Shown: positions 37,773 through 49,212, numbered from the stretch's first letter. The stretch is 64,000 bases of DNA from Fluviicoccus sp. (GCF_030646115.1 NZ_JAUSMX010000014.1:1-64000); one strand, 5' to 3'. The notes: generated from the letters alone by a model not told the origin. Program-made: numbers and translations.

Positions 37773-37801
37773 GGTGACGATCACACGAAGTGATCGTCAC
37801 C
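37773..37801. terminator. Hairpin between convergent tatD and thiolase genes
   Basis: A perfect 11-bp inverted repeat, GGTGACGATCA/TGATCGTCACC, with a 7-nt loop lies between the two stops. No T-run follows on either strand, so it is a weak or Rho-assisted bidirectional terminator. Confidence 0.5.
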
Positions 37802-37811
37802 GCTGCGGTCG

Positions 37812-38996
37812 TCAGATCAGTTCGACTCCGACTGCCGTTGCCTCGCCGCCGCCGATGCACAGCGAAGCCACACCGCGCTTGCCGCCGGTCTGCTTCAGGG
37901 CATGAATCAGCGTCAGGATTATGCGCGAGCCGGAGGAGCCGACCGGGTGGCCCAGGGCGCATGCGCCGCCGTAGATATTGACCTTGTCGTGCGGGATCTT
38001 GTGCGCATCCATGGCGCCCATGGTCACCATCGCGAAAGCTTCATTCAGTTCATACAGGTCCACGGACTCCGCCGTCCAGCCGGTTTTCTTGAACAGGTTC
38101 GTCAACGCGCCGATCGGGGCAATGGTGAACTCGCTGGGGTGTTGCGACTGGGTGCTGTGGCCAACGATGCGCGCCAGCGGTGTCAGGCCGCGCGCCTTGG
38201 CGGTGCTTTCCTTCATCAGCACCAAGGCGGATGCGCCGTCGGAGATGGAGCTGGCGTTCGCGGCGGTAATGGTGCCGGTCTTGGAGAAGGCGGGCTTCAA
38301 TGTCGGAATCTTGTCGAGCTTGGCGTTGCCGGGCTGTTCATCAATGGTCACCAGGGTTTCACCGCTGCGACTCTGGACCGGCACACCCACAATTTCCGCT
38401 GCAAAATGACCGGCGGCAATGGCTTGCTGGGCGCGCTTCAGGGAAGTAATGGCGAAGTTGTCCATTTGTTCGCGGGTGTAGCCCAACTTGTCGGCCATGT
38501 CCTGGGCGAAGGAACCCATCAGACGGCCTGTCTCGGCATCTTCCAGACCATCGAGGAACATGTGGTCCTTGATTTCGCCGTGACCCATGCGGTAACCGGC
38601 GCGGGCCTTCGGCAGAATATAGGGGGCGTTCGACATGGACTCCATGCCGCCGGCGACAGCGATATCCACGGTGCCAGCCAGAATCATGTCGTGGGCGAAC
38701 ATGGTGGCGCGCATGCCGGAACCGCACAACTTGTTGACGGTGGTGCAACCAGCGGCGTTGGGCAGACCGGCCTTCAGCGAGGCCTGACGCGCCGGGCCCT
38801 GCTTCAGGCCGGCAGTGAGGATACAGCCCATGACCACTTCCTGTACATCTTCCGGGGCAATACCGGCGCGGGCAACGGCTTCGCGAATGGCGACCGCGCC
38901 CAGATCAGTGGCGGTGACGCTGCTCAGTGAGCCTTGAAACCCGCCCATCGGGGTGCGGGCGCCATTGACGATAACTACAGGATCATGGTGACTCAT
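37812..38996 (-). CDS. Acetyl-CoA C-acetyltransferase (thiolase)
   Basis: This 394-residue thiolase condenses two acetyl-CoA to acetoacetyl-CoA or runs the reverse. The catalytic residues are visible: nucleophile C91 in VNKLCGSGM, H350 in CALGHPVGSSGSR and C380 in CIGGGEATAV. Length and the GGMESMSNAPYIL segment fit the biosynthetic/AtoB-PhaA type rather than the FadA type. No phaB or phaC lies nearby, so a role in polyhydroxybutyrate synthesis cannot be claimed. It reads away from the Csr-type RNA at 39162; the GacA-like palindrome at 39088-39107 is 92 bp upstream of its start and might also influence it. CTGGAGAAAACCC precedes the ATG. Confidence 0.95.
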   Translation of the reverse strand: MSHHDPVVIVNGARTPMGGFQGSLSSVTATDLGAVAIREAVARAGIAPEDVQEVVMGCILTAGLKQGPARQASLKAGLPNAAGCTTVNKLCGSGMRATMFAHDMILAGTVDIAVAGGMESMSNAPYILPKARAGYRMGHGEIKDHMFLDGLEDAETGRLMGSFAQDMADKLGYTREQMDNFAITSLKRAQQAIAAGHFAAEIVGVPVQSRSGETLVTIDEQPGNAKLDKIPTLKPAFSKTGTITAANASSISDGASALVLMKESTAKARGLTPLARIVGHSTQSQHPSEFTIAPIGALTNLFKKTGWTAESVDLYELNEAFAMVTMGAMDAHKIPHDKVNIYGGACALGHPVGSSGSRIILTLIHALKQTGGKRGVASLCIGGGEATAVGVELI

Positions 38997-39087
38997 GGGT
39001 TTTCTCCAGGCATCAGTACTAAAACGTGACGGCGATTATAGGACGAAATTCCGGATTGCATAGCGTGTAGGCATAAACGACAGGGTT

Positions 39088-39107
39088 TTGTAGGAAAAAT
39101 CCTACAA
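39088..39107 (+). promoter_or_regulatory. GacA/UvrY-type upstream palindrome of sRNA 1
   Basis: TTGTAGGAAAAATCCTACAA is a perfect palindrome with 8-bp arms. Its core, TGTAGG-N6-CCTACA, is the same shape as the GacA box TGTAAG-N6-CTTACA that activates RsmY/Z and CsrB-type RNAs. The identical 20-mer occurs once more in the window, at 49187-49206, upstream of the second GGA-rich RNA. Its centre is about 65 bp before the predicted start of sRNA 1. Confidence 0.75.
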
Positions 39108-39149
39108 GCATTGCCGAATTGGCGACTTCCCGCAGCTCGCTGCATGCCA

Positions 39150-39155
39150 GATAAT
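39150..39155 (+). promoter_or_regulatory. Candidate -10 element of sRNA 1
   Basis: GATAAT, one mismatch from the consensus, with no good -35 at 16-18 bp, as expected for an activator-dependent promoter. It would start transcription near 39162, just before the first GGA motif. Confidence 0.4.
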
Positions 39156-39161
39156 GCACCC

Positions 39162-39418
39162 ATAGCGCAAGGGAACACGGCACGGATGGCCTGAAGGATG
39201 AATGCGCAAGGCAGGAGCCACAAGGAAGCAGGAAGACAGGGTAGGGATAGCAGATGTTTCAGGATCGAAACACAGCCATTGCAGCATAGGGGGCTGACAG
39301 GATGTAAGTAGGGAAGGATATCGCTGCGGGAATGCCAGGACGGTCTAACAGGAAGTTCAAATTACAAGCGGTAAAAAAACCCGGACTCCGCAGGGATAAG
39401 CAGAGTCCGGGTTTTTCT
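39162..39418 (+). ncRNA. Csr/Rsm-type CsrA-sequestering small RNA 1 (predicted)
   Basis: The stretch between the thiolase and csrA genes holds no gene but contains 16 GGA triplets on the plus strand, 14 of them before the terminator. Most are in the CsrA-preferred contexts AGGA, GGGA or CGGA. Some sit in loops of short stems: GGC-AGGA-GCC at 39210-39219, and TGTTTC-AGGATC-GAAACA at 39255-39272. The RNA would end at a strong Rho-independent terminator whose loop and stem hold two more GGAs. An upstream GacA-like palindrome completes the CsrB/RsmZ architecture. Such RNAs bind many CsrA dimers and lift CsrA control. The 5' end is approximate. Confidence 0.83.
39374..39418. terminator. Bidirectional terminator shared by sRNA 1 and csrA
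   Basis: ACCCGGACTC and GAGTCCGGGT form a 10-bp perfect stem, flanked by AAAAAA on the left and TTTTTC on the right, so it works on both strands. On the plus strand it ends the GGA-rich RNA; on the minus strand it ends csrA, 31 bp after its stop. Confidence 0.95.
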
Positions 39419-39449
39419 TTACAGGCATTCAGGGAAAAGGAAAACCGGA

Positions 39450-39647
39450 TTAGTCTTCCATGTCCTGATGCTGACTGATGACCTTTTCGCGCTGGATGCG
39501 CTGGTAGATCTCTTCACGGTGTACCGCCACTTCCTTGGGGGCATTCACGCCAATGCGAACCTGGTTGCCCTTGACACCCAGGACAGTCACACTGACTTCA
39601 TCACCAATCATCAGGGTTTCGCCGACACGGCGCGTAAGAATCAACAT
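39450..39647 (-). CDS. csrA: Carbon storage regulator CsrA (RsmA)
   Basis: CsrA is a dimeric RNA-binding protein that binds GGA motifs, often overlapping ribosome binding sites, to repress or stabilise mRNAs. The 65-residue product has [23 protein letters not shown] with the RNA-contact arginines R6/R7 region, and [23 protein letters not shown] with the second contact R44 (HREE). AAGGAG precedes the ATG with a GGA that CsrA itself could occupy. It follows lysC and alaS in the usual recA-recX-alaS-csrA order and converges on a predicted Csr-type RNA across a shared terminator. Confidence 0.98.
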   Translation of the reverse strand: MLILTRRVGETLMIGDEVSVTVLGVKGNQVRIGVNAPKEVAVHREEIYQRIQREKVISQHQDMED

Positions 39648-39781
39648 GGAAAGACTCCTTGAGTTTTTTTATCCCGACAAACAACAGGTCATCCGAGTAT
39701 GACTGAAGGTGGATAAAAGATAAACGGGGTAAATGTCGATTTGCCGGACGAATAACCGGCAAATCGACGCGTTTGCAACAA

Positions 39782-41011
39782 TCAGGCTTTTGCCGGAGCA
39801 TCCAGACCGAATTCGGTGTGCAGCGCGCGCACGGCCAGTTCCAGATACTTCTCTTCCACAACCACGGAAATCTTGATTTCGGAAGTGGAAATCATCTGTA
39901 TGTTGATGTTCTCCTTGGCCAGCACGCCGAACATCTTGCCTGCGACGCCGGCGTGCGAACGCATGCCCACACCCACCATCGACACCTTGCAGATCTTGTC
40001 ATCGGACGTGACTTCACGCGCACCGATATCCTTGGCGACGCCTTCCAGCACACCCAACGCCTTCTTCATGTCGCCGCGCGCCACGGTGAAGGTGAAGTCG
40101 GTGGTGTTGTCAGCGGCGACGTTCTGCACAATCATGTCCACTTCGATATTGGCGTCGCCGATGGGGCCCAGGATACGGAAAGCGATGCCGGGCAGGTCGG
40201 GCACGCCGCGCACGGTCAGTTTGGCTTCGTCGCGGTTGAAGGCGATGCCGGAGATGACGGGTTGTTCCATAGTGACCTCGGATTCAGTGGTAATGAGGGT
40301 GCCTTCGCCTTCGCCGAAGCTGGAAAGCACGCGCAGGGGAACCTGGTATTTGCCGGCGAATTCAACCGAGCGGATTTGCAGCACCTTGGAGCCGAGGGAA
40401 GCCATTTCCAGCATTTCCTCGAAGGTGATCTTGTCCATACGGCGAGCTTGCGGCACCACACGCGGGTCGGTGGTATAAACGCCGTCGACATCGGTATAGA
40501 TCTGGCATTCGTCAGCCTTGAGGGCGGCGGCGAGGGCGACGCCGGTGGTGTCGGAGCCACCGCGGCCCAGCGTCGTGATGTTGCCTTCAGAATCCACGCC
40601 CTGAAAGCCGGCCACAATGATGACGTTGCGTTTCGCCAGTTCGGCGCGCATCAGGGTGTCATCAATGGACTCGATGCGGGCCTTGGTGAAGGCGCTGTCG
40701 GTGCGGATGGCAACCTGGGCGCCGGTCAGCGACTTGGCGCACAGACCCAGCTTTTGCAGCGCCATCGCCAACAGCGAGATGGTGACCTGTTCGCCGGTGG
40801 AGACCATCTGGTCCAGTTCGCGGGGGTCCGGATCGGCGGTAATGGCCTTGGCCAGTCCGATCAGACGGTTGGTCTCGCCGCTCATCGCCGAAACCACGAC
40901 CACGATGTCGTGACCCTGCGAGTGCCAGCGCTGCACGCGCTCGGCGACGGCCATAATGCGCTCCGGGGAGCCGACGGAGGTGCCGCCGTATTTCTGTACG
41001 ATCAGTGCCAT
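39782..41011 (-). CDS. lysC: Aspartate kinase
   Basis: LysC phosphorylates L-aspartate, the first step toward lysine, methionine, threonine and diaminopimelate. The 409-residue monofunctional enzyme has the N-terminal KYGGTSVG (residues 7-14), substrate-binding STGEQVTISLLAMAL and GRGGSDTTGVALAAAL, and two C-terminal ACT domains (from about residue 265: VSGIAFNRDEAKLTVRGVPDLPG and ICKVSMVGVGMRSHAGVAGKMF) that sense lysine and threonine. It lies between alaS and csrA. A hairpin sits between alaS and lysC, so lysC may have its own promoter. Confidence 0.97.
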   Translation of the reverse strand: MALIVQKYGGTSVGSPERIMAVAERVQRWHSQGHDIVVVVSAMSGETNRLIGLAKAITADPDPRELDQMVSTGEQVTISLLAMALQKLGLCAKSLTGAQVAIRTDSAFTKARIESIDDTLMRAELAKRNVIIVAGFQGVDSEGNITTLGRGGSDTTGVALAAALKADECQIYTDVDGVYTTDPRVVPQARRMDKITFEEMLEMASLGSKVLQIRSVEFAGKYQVPLRVLSSFGEGEGTLITTESEVTMEQPVISGIAFNRDEAKLTVRGVPDLPGIAFRILGPIGDANIEVDMIVQNVAADNTTDFTFTVARGDMKKALGVLEGVAKDIGAREVTSDDKICKVSMVGVGMRSHAGVAGKMFGVLAKENINIQMISTSEIKISVVVEEKYLELAVRALHTEFGLDAPAKA

Positions 41012-41061
41012 GATAGTGCCTTGTGTCGTTGCCGATTTAAGGCCGGAACAATGTTTGCCCG

Positions 41062-41090
41062 ACCGGTGGGAACGGCAGGCCGTTCCCGGT
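41062..41090 (-). terminator. Hairpin between alaS and lysC
   Basis: GGGAACGG/CCGTTCCC with a 4-nt loop is extended by an outer ACC/GGT pair. It sits 7 bp beyond the alaS stop and lacks a T-run, so it may attenuate or process rather than end transcription. Confidence 0.4.
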
Positions 41091-41096
41091 TAGTTC

Positions 41097-43727
<2,631 letters not shown>

Positions 43728-43838
43728 GGGCTGGCGGGCTCCGTGGGAACGGCGTTTTCAAAAAAGGGGTAGATTATAGCGGGTTATGGCGCAGCGGGGA
43801 GGGTGTTTGGCGGGTTTTTGCGACGCGGCGGTGTTTGT

Positions 43839-44300
43839 TCAGTCGTCCGCCTTGCGCATGGCCTTGCGGCATTGATCCGAGCTGAAGCCCCGGTATTGCA
43901 GAAAGCGCAGCTGCCGGGCCTGTTCCTTGCGGTCGGCCGGGATGTCCTCGCCGAATTTGCGCTGCCGGGTCTGGCGCGCCCACTCAAACCAGTCTTCGTT
44001 CGCCAGCACTTCGGCAATCAGCGATTCGTCCACCCCGCGTTGTTTCAGCGATTGCCTAATATTCAGCGGTCCTTGGCCTTTGCGGCTTTCCTGGCGGACA
44101 TAAGCCTCGGCAAAACGCGGATCGCTTTGCCAGTGCCGCTCGGCAAACTCATCAAGAATGGCGTTGATCACCTCGGCAGATCCTCCCAGCGAGGACAGTT
44201 TTTCGTACAACTCCTGCCGTGTATGTTCCCGCCGTGACAAAAACGCCAAAGCCCGACTGCGCAAGGCAACCGGGCTCAGCGGGGAGGGCATTTCACTCAT
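43839..44300 (-). CDS. recX: Regulatory protein RecX
   Basis: RecX binds RecA filaments and limits recombinase activity. The 153-residue product is all-helical with the three tandem three-helix repeats of the family: ALAFLSRREHTRQELYEKLSS, then INAILDEFAERHWQSDPRFAEAYVRQES, and RQSLKQRGVDESLIAEVL with FLQYRGFSSDQCRKAMR at the end. The FAEAYVRQ segment is the family hallmark. It begins 17 bp after the recA stop and is almost certainly expressed with it at a reduced level. Confidence 0.96.
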   Translation of the reverse strand: MSEMPSPLSPVALRSRALAFLSRREHTRQELYEKLSSLGGSAEVINAILDEFAERHWQSDPRFAEAYVRQESRKGQGPLNIRQSLKQRGVDESLIAEVLANEDWFEWARQTRQRKFGEDIPADRKEQARQLRFLQYRGFSSDQCRKAMRKADD

Positions 44301-44317
44301 TCCCTGAGCTCGCCGGA

Positions 44318-45367
44318 TCAGTGGTCAGCCGGCTCAAACTCGGCGGAATCCGGTTCCTCGACCTGACCTGCCGGGGCAGGCAAGGACAGCAACTGGTTGC
44401 GGACTTCCGCTTCGATCTCTTCGGCAATGGCCGGATGTTCTTCAAAGTGCTTGATGACGTTGGCCTTGCCCTGACCGATCTTATTGCCCTTGTAGGCATA
44501 CCAGGCGCCGGATTTCTGGATGATGTCCTGCTTCACCCCGAGGTCGACCAGTTCGCCGAGGCGGTTGGTGCCTTCACCGTACATGATCTGGAATTCGGCT
44601 TCGCGGAAGGGCGGGGCCACCTTGTTCTTGACGACCTTGACGCGGGTTTCAGAGCCAACGACTTCATCACCGTCCTTGACTTGGCCGATGCGGCGGATGT
44701 CCAGACGCACCGAGGCGTAGAATTTCAGCGCATTGCCGCCGGTGGTGGTTTCCGGGCTGCCGAACATGACGCCGATCTTCATGCGGATCTGGTTGATGAA
44801 CACCACCAGGCAGTTGGAGCGCTTGGCGTTACCGGTGATTTTGCGCAGCGCCTGCGACATCAGGCGGGCCTGCACACCCATGTGCGAGTCACCCATTTCG
44901 CCTTCAATTTCGGCGCGGGGGGTCAGGGCAGCCACGGAGTCGATGACGATCACGTCCACTGCACCGGAGCGCACCAGCATGTCGGCGATTTCCAGCGCCT
45001 GTTCGCCATTGTCAGGCTGCGAAACCAGCAGGTTGTCGACATCAACACCCAGCTTCTTGGCATAGGACGGGTCAAGGGCGTGTTCGGCATCCACGAAAGC
45101 GGCGGTGCCGCCGGCGCGTTGGCACTCGGCAATCACTTGCAGGGTCAGCGTGGTTTTGCCGGAAGATTCCGGACCGTAGATTTCGACAATACGGCCCTTG
45201 GGCAGGCCGCCGATACCGAGGGCGATATCCAGGCCCAGCGAGCCGGTGGAAATGGCTTGAATGAGTTCGGTAGGTTGATCACCGAGACGCATTACGGAGT
45301 TCTTGCCGAATTGCTTTTCAATCTGGGAAAGGGCGGCTGTCAGGGCCTTGCGCTTGTTCTCATCCAT
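44318..45367 (-). CDS. recA: Recombinase RecA
   Basis: RecA forms filaments on single-stranded DNA for homologous recombination and for LexA self-cleavage. The 349-residue product has Walker A GPESSGKT (65-72), Walker [11 protein letters not shown], the DNA-binding loops L1 ([10 protein letters not shown]) and L2 ([19 protein letters not shown]), and the acidic C-terminal tail. TAGGAGAAATACT precedes the ATG. The 198 bp to mutS hold divergent promoters. No canonical CTGT-N8-ACAG LexA box is visible there, so SOS control of this recA is not evident by eye. Confidence 0.99.
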   Translation of the reverse strand: MDENKRKALTAALSQIEKQFGKNSVMRLGDQPTELIQAISTGSLGLDIALGIGGLPKGRIVEIYGPESSGKTTLTLQVIAECQRAGGTAAFVDAEHALDPSYAKKLGVDVDNLLVSQPDNGEQALEIADMLVRSGAVDVIVIDSVAALTPRAEIEGEMGDSHMGVQARLMSQALRKITGNAKRSNCLVVFINQIRMKIGVMFGSPETTTGGNALKFYASVRLDIRRIGQVKDGDEVVGSETRVKVVKNKVAPPFREAEFQIMYGEGTNRLGELVDLGVKQDIIQKSGAWYAYKGNKIGQGKANVIKHFEEHPAIAEEIEAEVRNQLLSLPAPAGQVEEPDSAEFEPADH

Positions 45368-45565
45368 AGTATTTCTCCTAAGTTCAGGTTTGGGTTGTCA
45401 TTGTGGGGCGTATCGTGCCACGTTCAGTAGATGCTGGCTAGTGGTCAGATATTGTCGTGCGACACAGGCTGACGCGTTTGGGTTTGATCGTGAATACGTC
45501 AGGCGGCAAGGAGCCTGCTAGAATGCCCGGCGCTCCCTGAAGTCCGTTTTAGAGACCTGTTTGCC

Positions 45566-48184
45566 ATGACCACCGCTTTCGACGACCACACACCGATGAT
45601 GCAGCAATACCTGCGTCTCAAGGCCGATCATCCTCATGCCATTGTCTTCTACCGCATGGGCGACTTTTATGAGTTGTTCTTTGACGATGCCCACAAGGCG
45701 GCCCGGTTGCTGGACATCACCCTGACCCATCGCGGCAAGAGCGCCGGCAATCCCATTCCCATGGCGGGTGTGCCTTATCATGCTGTGGAAGGCTATCTGG
45801 CCAAGTTGGTGCGGTTTGGGGAAACCGTGGTCATCTGTGAGCAAGTGGGTGATCCGGCAACCGGCAAGGGGCCGATGGAGCGCCAGGTCAGCCGTATCCT
45901 GACGCCGGGGACGGTCAGTGACGAGGCCTTGCTCGACAGCCGTCGTGAAAACCTGCTGCTTTCAGTACATGCCTCGCGGGATGCATTGGGCCTGGCAGTG
46001 CTGGATATGGGCAGCGGCCGCTTTACAGTGCTGGAAGCGGAACTTTCTGCGGAGTCACTGGAGGCGGAGTTGGCCCGCATCAGTCCGGCAGAAGTGTTGG
46101 TGGCGGACGGCTCACAGGTGCAGGTGTGGATGGGCGAACGGCCGGTGACCCGCCGCCCCCCTTGGGAATTTGTCGCAGAAACCGCCCGTCACGGACTCTG
46201 CCAGCATTTCGGCGTCAAGGACCTGCAAGGGTTCGGATGTGAGTCCATGCCGGCCGCCATTACCGCCGCCGGGGCCTTGCTGAATTACGCCCGTGAAACC
46301 CAGCGCAGCAGCCTGCCGCATCTGCGTGGAATCCGGGTGGAGCAGGGCAGTGACTTCATTACTCTGGACGCCGTGACCCGCCGCAATCTTGAACTGACCC
46401 AGACCTTGCAGGGGGAGTTACGATGCAGCATTGCCTGGGTGCTGGATGCCTGCCAGACGCCCATGGGCAGTCGTCTGCTGCGGCGCTGGCTGCATCAGCC
46501 GCTGCGAGACCGGCCGATGTTATTGGAACGGCAGGCGGCGATTGGCGAAGCGATGGCCGCCTATCGGTTCGAGGCCTTGCAGGCGGCTCTGGAACCTGTG
46601 GGAGACGTTGAGCGGATTCTGGCGCGCGTGGCCTTGAAGACTGCGCGCCCCCGCGATCTCAGCCGCTTGCGGGAAGTGCTGTCAGCCTTGCCGGCGCTGC
46701 GGCAGGCCATGGCCGGATTGCAATCATCGGCGCATGTACGGATTTCGGACGCAGTGCGTGAGTTTCCGGAATTGCAGTTGTTGCTGGAGCGCGCCCTTGT
46801 CGAGACGCCGCCGGTCGTGGTGCGTGACGGGGGTGTGATTGCCGAAGGCTACGATGCCGAACTGGACGAACTGCGGGCCATCAGCACCAATGCCGGCGAT
46901 TACCTGCTGCAACTGGAGGCTCGAGAGCGCGAGGCGACCGGCATTCCCGGGCTGAAAATCGGCTACAACCGTGTCAGCGGCTATTACATTGAACTGACCC
47001 GCGCCCAGGCTGACCATGCGCCGGCGCACTTCATCCGCCGGCAAACCCTGAAAAACGCCGAGCGCTACATCACCCCTGAACTGAAGATTTTTGAAGACAA
47101 GGCTTTATCCGCTTCTGCGAGGGCCTTGGCCCGGGAAAAGCTGCTTTACGATGCCTTGCTGGATCTGTTGCTGGTGCATCTGGGGGATTTGCAGGTCATG
47201 GCCATGGCCTTGTCGGAACTGGATGTCCTGGTGACGCTGGCGGACAGAGCCCATCGTTTTGAGTGGGTGGCGCCTGAGTTGACGGACGACGTGGAGGTCA
47301 GCATTAGCGAAGGCCGTCATCCAGTTGTGGAGCAGATACTGAGTACGCCGTTCACCGCTAATGACACCCGGCTGGACGCCTCGCAACGCCTGCTGGTCAT
47401 CACCGGCCCGAACATGGGGGGTAAATCGACCTACATGCGGCAGAGCGCGGTGATTGTCCTGCTGGCCCATATCGGCAGTTATGTCCCGGCCAAACAGGCC
47501 CGCATCGGCAGTATTGACCGGATTTTCACCCGGATCGGATCGGCGGACGATCTGGCCGGTGGTCGCTCCACGTTCATGGTGGAAATGACTGAAACCGCCA
47601 ACATTCTCCAGAACGCCACCCGGAACAGCCTGGTGCTGATGGACGAAGTCGGACGCGGCACTAGTACCTTCGACGGCTTGTCGCTGGCGTGGGCCGCAGC
47701 CGAATATTTGGTGCGGGATGTGCAGGCACTGACCCTGTTTGCGACCCATTATTTTGAGCTGACCGGTCTGCCCGATCATTTTCCCGGCGCTATCAATGTG
47801 CATGTCGCTGCCAGCGAACAGGGTGAGCATCTGGTCTTCCTGCACCGGGTGACAGCCGGCCCGGCCAGCAAGAGTTATGGCTTGCAGGTGGCGCGCCTGG
47901 CAGGTGTGCCGGCGCCGGTCATTGACTCCGCGCGGCGCAAGCTGCAGGATCTGGAGCGGAGCCCGGCCGCCCGCAAGGGCAGGAACAAGCCGGAACCCTT
48001 GCAGAACGACCTGTTTGCCCAGCCTGAGGTGATTGAGCGGGTGGTGGAAAGGACGGTGGTTCGGGAAAGCGTTGTCGAGCAGGCATTGCAGCAATTGGAT
48101 GTGGACGGATTGTCCCCCCGCGCCGCCATGGACAAGCTCTATGAACTGCGGGAGCTATTAAGGCATGACAAGCTGGCGCGATAG
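45566..48184 (+). CDS. mutS: DNA mismatch repair protein MutS
   Basis: MutS recognises mismatches and recruits MutL. The 872-residue product has the mismatch-recognition domain with the Phe-x-Glu wedge (F34-Y-E36 in GDFYELF), the connector and lever/clamp domains, and the C-terminal ABC-type ATPase: Walker [14 protein letters not shown] near residue 616, Walker [17 protein letters not shown], and [12 protein letters not shown]. The C-terminal tail with the dimerisation helix ([23 protein letters not shown]) is intact. It diverges from recA and is followed by fdxA after 67 bp, an arrangement common in betaproteobacteria. Confidence 0.99.
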   Translation: MTTAFDDHTPMMQQYLRLKADHPHAIVFYRMGDFYELFFDDAHKAARLLDITLTHRGKSAGNPIPMAGVPYHAVEGYLAKLVRFGETVVICEQVGDPATGKGPMERQVSRILTPGTVSDEALLDSRRENLLLSVHASRDALGLAVLDMGSGRFTVLEAELSAESLEAELARISPAEVLVADGSQVQVWMGERPVTRRPPWEFVAETARHGLCQHFGVKDLQGFGCESMPAAITAAGALLNYARETQRSSLPHLRGIRVEQGSDFITLDAVTRRNLELTQTLQGELRCSIAWVLDACQTPMGSRLLRRWLHQPLRDRPMLLERQAAIGEAMAAYRFEALQAALEPVGDVERILARVALKTARPRDLSRLREVLSALPALRQAMAGLQSSAHVRISDAVREFPELQLLLERALVETPPVVVRDGGVIAEGYDAELDELRAISTNAGDYLLQLEAREREATGIPGLKIGYNRVSGYYIELTRAQADHAPAHFIRRQTLKNAERYITPELKIFEDKALSASARALAREKLLYDALLDLLLVHLGDLQVMAMALSELDVLVTLADRAHRFEWVAPELTDDVEVSISEGRHPVVEQILSTPFTANDTRLDASQRLLVITGPNMGGKSTYMRQSAVIVLLAHIGSYVPAKQARIGSIDRIFTRIGSADDLAGGRSTFMVEMTETANILQNATRNSLVLMDEVGRGTSTFDGLSLAWAAAEYLVRDVQALTLFATHYFELTGLPDHFPGAINVHVAASEQGEHLVFLHRVTAGPASKSYGLQVARLAGVPAPVIDSARRKLQDLERSPAARKGRNKPEPLQNDLFAQPEVIERVVERTVVRESVVEQALQQLDVDGLSPRAAMDKLYELRELLRHDKLAR

Positions 48185-48251
48185 CGCTTAGAATACCTCA
48201 CCGTATTTAAGTGACCGGCCGGGCGCCGGTCTCGTTGAGAGGCTGGACAAC

Positions 48252-48575
48252 ATGACTTTTGTCGTTACCGAAAACTGTATCAAGTGCAAATATCAGGATT
48301 GTGTGGAGGTTTGTCCGGTTGACTGCTTCTACGAAGGCCCTAATTTTCTGGTGATCCATCCGGACGAGTGCATTGACTGTGCCCTCTGCGAGCCGGAATG
48401 TCCCGCCAACGCAATTTTTTCGGAAGATGAAGTGCCGAAGGGGCAGGAAGCGTTCATCAAGCTCAATGCTGACTTGGCGCAGGTCTGGCCGAATATCACT
48501 GAAAAGGGTGATGCACCTGCCGATGCCAAGGAATGGGATGGCGTGGAAGGAAAAATGAAGTATCTGGAAAAGTAA
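48252..48575 (+). CDS. fdxA: 7Fe ferredoxin FdxA
   Basis: This 107-residue ferredoxin carries one [3Fe-4S] and one [4Fe-4S] cluster. The first cysteine set is in [20 protein letters not shown], the second in [17 protein letters not shown]. The C-terminal extension ([20 protein letters not shown] ... KYLEK) is typical of FdxA of proteobacteria. It is a low-potential electron carrier in the cytosol; the physiological partner is not known. It follows mutS and ends at a hairpin. Confidence 0.97.
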   Translation: MTFVVTENCIKCKYQDCVEVCPVDCFYEGPNFLVIHPDECIDCALCEPECPANAIFSEDEVPKGQEAFIKLNADLAQVWPNITEKGDAPADAKEWDGVEGKMKYLEK

Positions 48576-48593
48576 GAAAGTCAGGATGTGCAG

Positions 48594-48626
48594 AAGCCGT
48601 CGAGGTTCAAGCCCGGCGGCTTTTTT
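48594..48626 (+). terminator. Terminator of fdxA
   Basis: AAGCCG ... CGGCTT with internal mispairs, followed by a run of six T, 20 bp after the fdxA stop. Confidence 0.75.
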
Positions 48627-48745
48627 GTGGCCGGATTTTGGCTGACAGGGGGCTGCACCGGAAGCGGTGTGGTGTGTATGCCATTCAGGGGGAGTAAACG
48701 GGCGGGATTTGAAGAAAACGAGGAAGACGGTAATTTTTTCAGAAT

Positions 48746-48779
48746 GCAAAAATGCAAACGGGGCGGATAATCCGCCCCG
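48746..48779 (-). terminator. Terminator of sRNA 2
   Basis: A perfect inverted repeat, CGGGGCGGAT/ATCCGCCCCG (48759-48779), followed on the minus strand by TTTGCATTTTT. It ends the leftward GGA-rich RNA. Confidence 0.82.
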
Positions 48780-49015
48780 ATTTGTATCCATCCCGTTGGC
48801 ATCCCTACACGTCCCGGTGTCTCCAGTCCTTATCCATGTGCCTCTCGGCAATCAGTCCCTTTCCCTATCCAATGTCGCATCCCTACGATTCCCTTTTGAC
48901 GTCTCCTGACATCTCCCTGCGTGCATCCGCGCACTATCAGCTTCCCGCTAATCCTGAACTGCCTTGTGACTCTTCCTGAGCCTTCCTGTCCACGCAATCC
49001 TGTTTGCGTTCCGTT
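48746..49015 (-). ncRNA. Csr/Rsm-type CsrA-sequestering small RNA 2 (predicted)
   Basis: The 780-bp gap between fdxA and the RNase T2 gene has no supported protein gene. Its minus strand carries 22 GGA triplets in about 235 nt, spaced roughly every 10 nt, mostly as AGGA or GGGA. Several lie in tetraloops of short stems, for example GATGTC-AGGA-GACGTC (48913-48898) and TCGTA-GGGA-TGCGA (48888-48875). The run starts just after a good promoter and stops at a strong terminator. An upstream palindrome shared with sRNA 1 lies about 180 bp before the predicted start. The density and layout match CsrB/RsmZ. Ends are predicted to within some ten bases. Confidence 0.87.
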
Positions 49016-49021
49016 GAGATA

Positions 49022-49049
49022 ATATTAACACAATGCCGGGCTCTGGCAA
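49022..49049 (-). promoter_or_regulatory. Promoter of sRNA 2
   Basis: On the minus strand TTGCCA (49049-49044, five of six for -35) and TAATAT (49027-49022) are separated by 16 bp. Transcription would start near 49015, immediately before the GGA-rich stretch. Confidence 0.6.
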
Positions 49050-49180
49050 TCGCTGCAGCCGGGAGGTTAACCTTGGGGAGGCGGAGTGAGTTTCAGGAAA
49101 ATCATCTATTTTTCAAGGTGCTCAGTAAATGTCCGCTGTGAAAACGGCGGTTGGCTACGTGAAAATTCAGCCAAATCTGA

Positions 49181-49212
49181 CAACGCTTGTAGGAAAAATC
49201 CTACAAGCGTTG
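49181..49212 (-). promoter_or_regulatory. GacA/UvrY-type upstream palindrome of sRNA 2
   Basis: A perfect palindrome with 14-bp arms and an AAAA centre. Its inner 20 bp are identical to the site at 39088-39107, with the TGTAGG-N6-CCTACA core. The longer arms (CAACGC/GCGTTG added) may mean higher affinity or a hairpin. It lies about 180 bp upstream of the sRNA start and 145 bp upstream of the divergent RNase T2 gene. Confidence 0.75.

Noticed and set aside
45368-45565. A LexA box upstream of recA
   Set aside because: Only a loose CTG-N9-CAG was found (around 45433-45447); no CTGT-N8-ACAG is present, so an SOS operator cannot be claimed.
48781-48990. The TCC/GGA periodicity as a simple tandem or microsatellite repeat
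   Set aside because: The GGA cores recur but the bases between them are unrelated, unit length varies, and several cores are in hairpin loops between a promoter and a terminator.
48588-49000. Short open frames (60-80 codons) between fdxA and the RNase T2 gene
   Set aside because: They overlap the GGA-rich RNA, lack Shine-Dalgarno sequences and have compositions set by the TCC repeats; an RNA gene explains the region better.
49181-49212. The palindrome as a transposon terminal repeat or REP element
   Set aside because: Only two copies were found, both upstream of GGA-rich RNAs, with no transposase or target duplication nearby.
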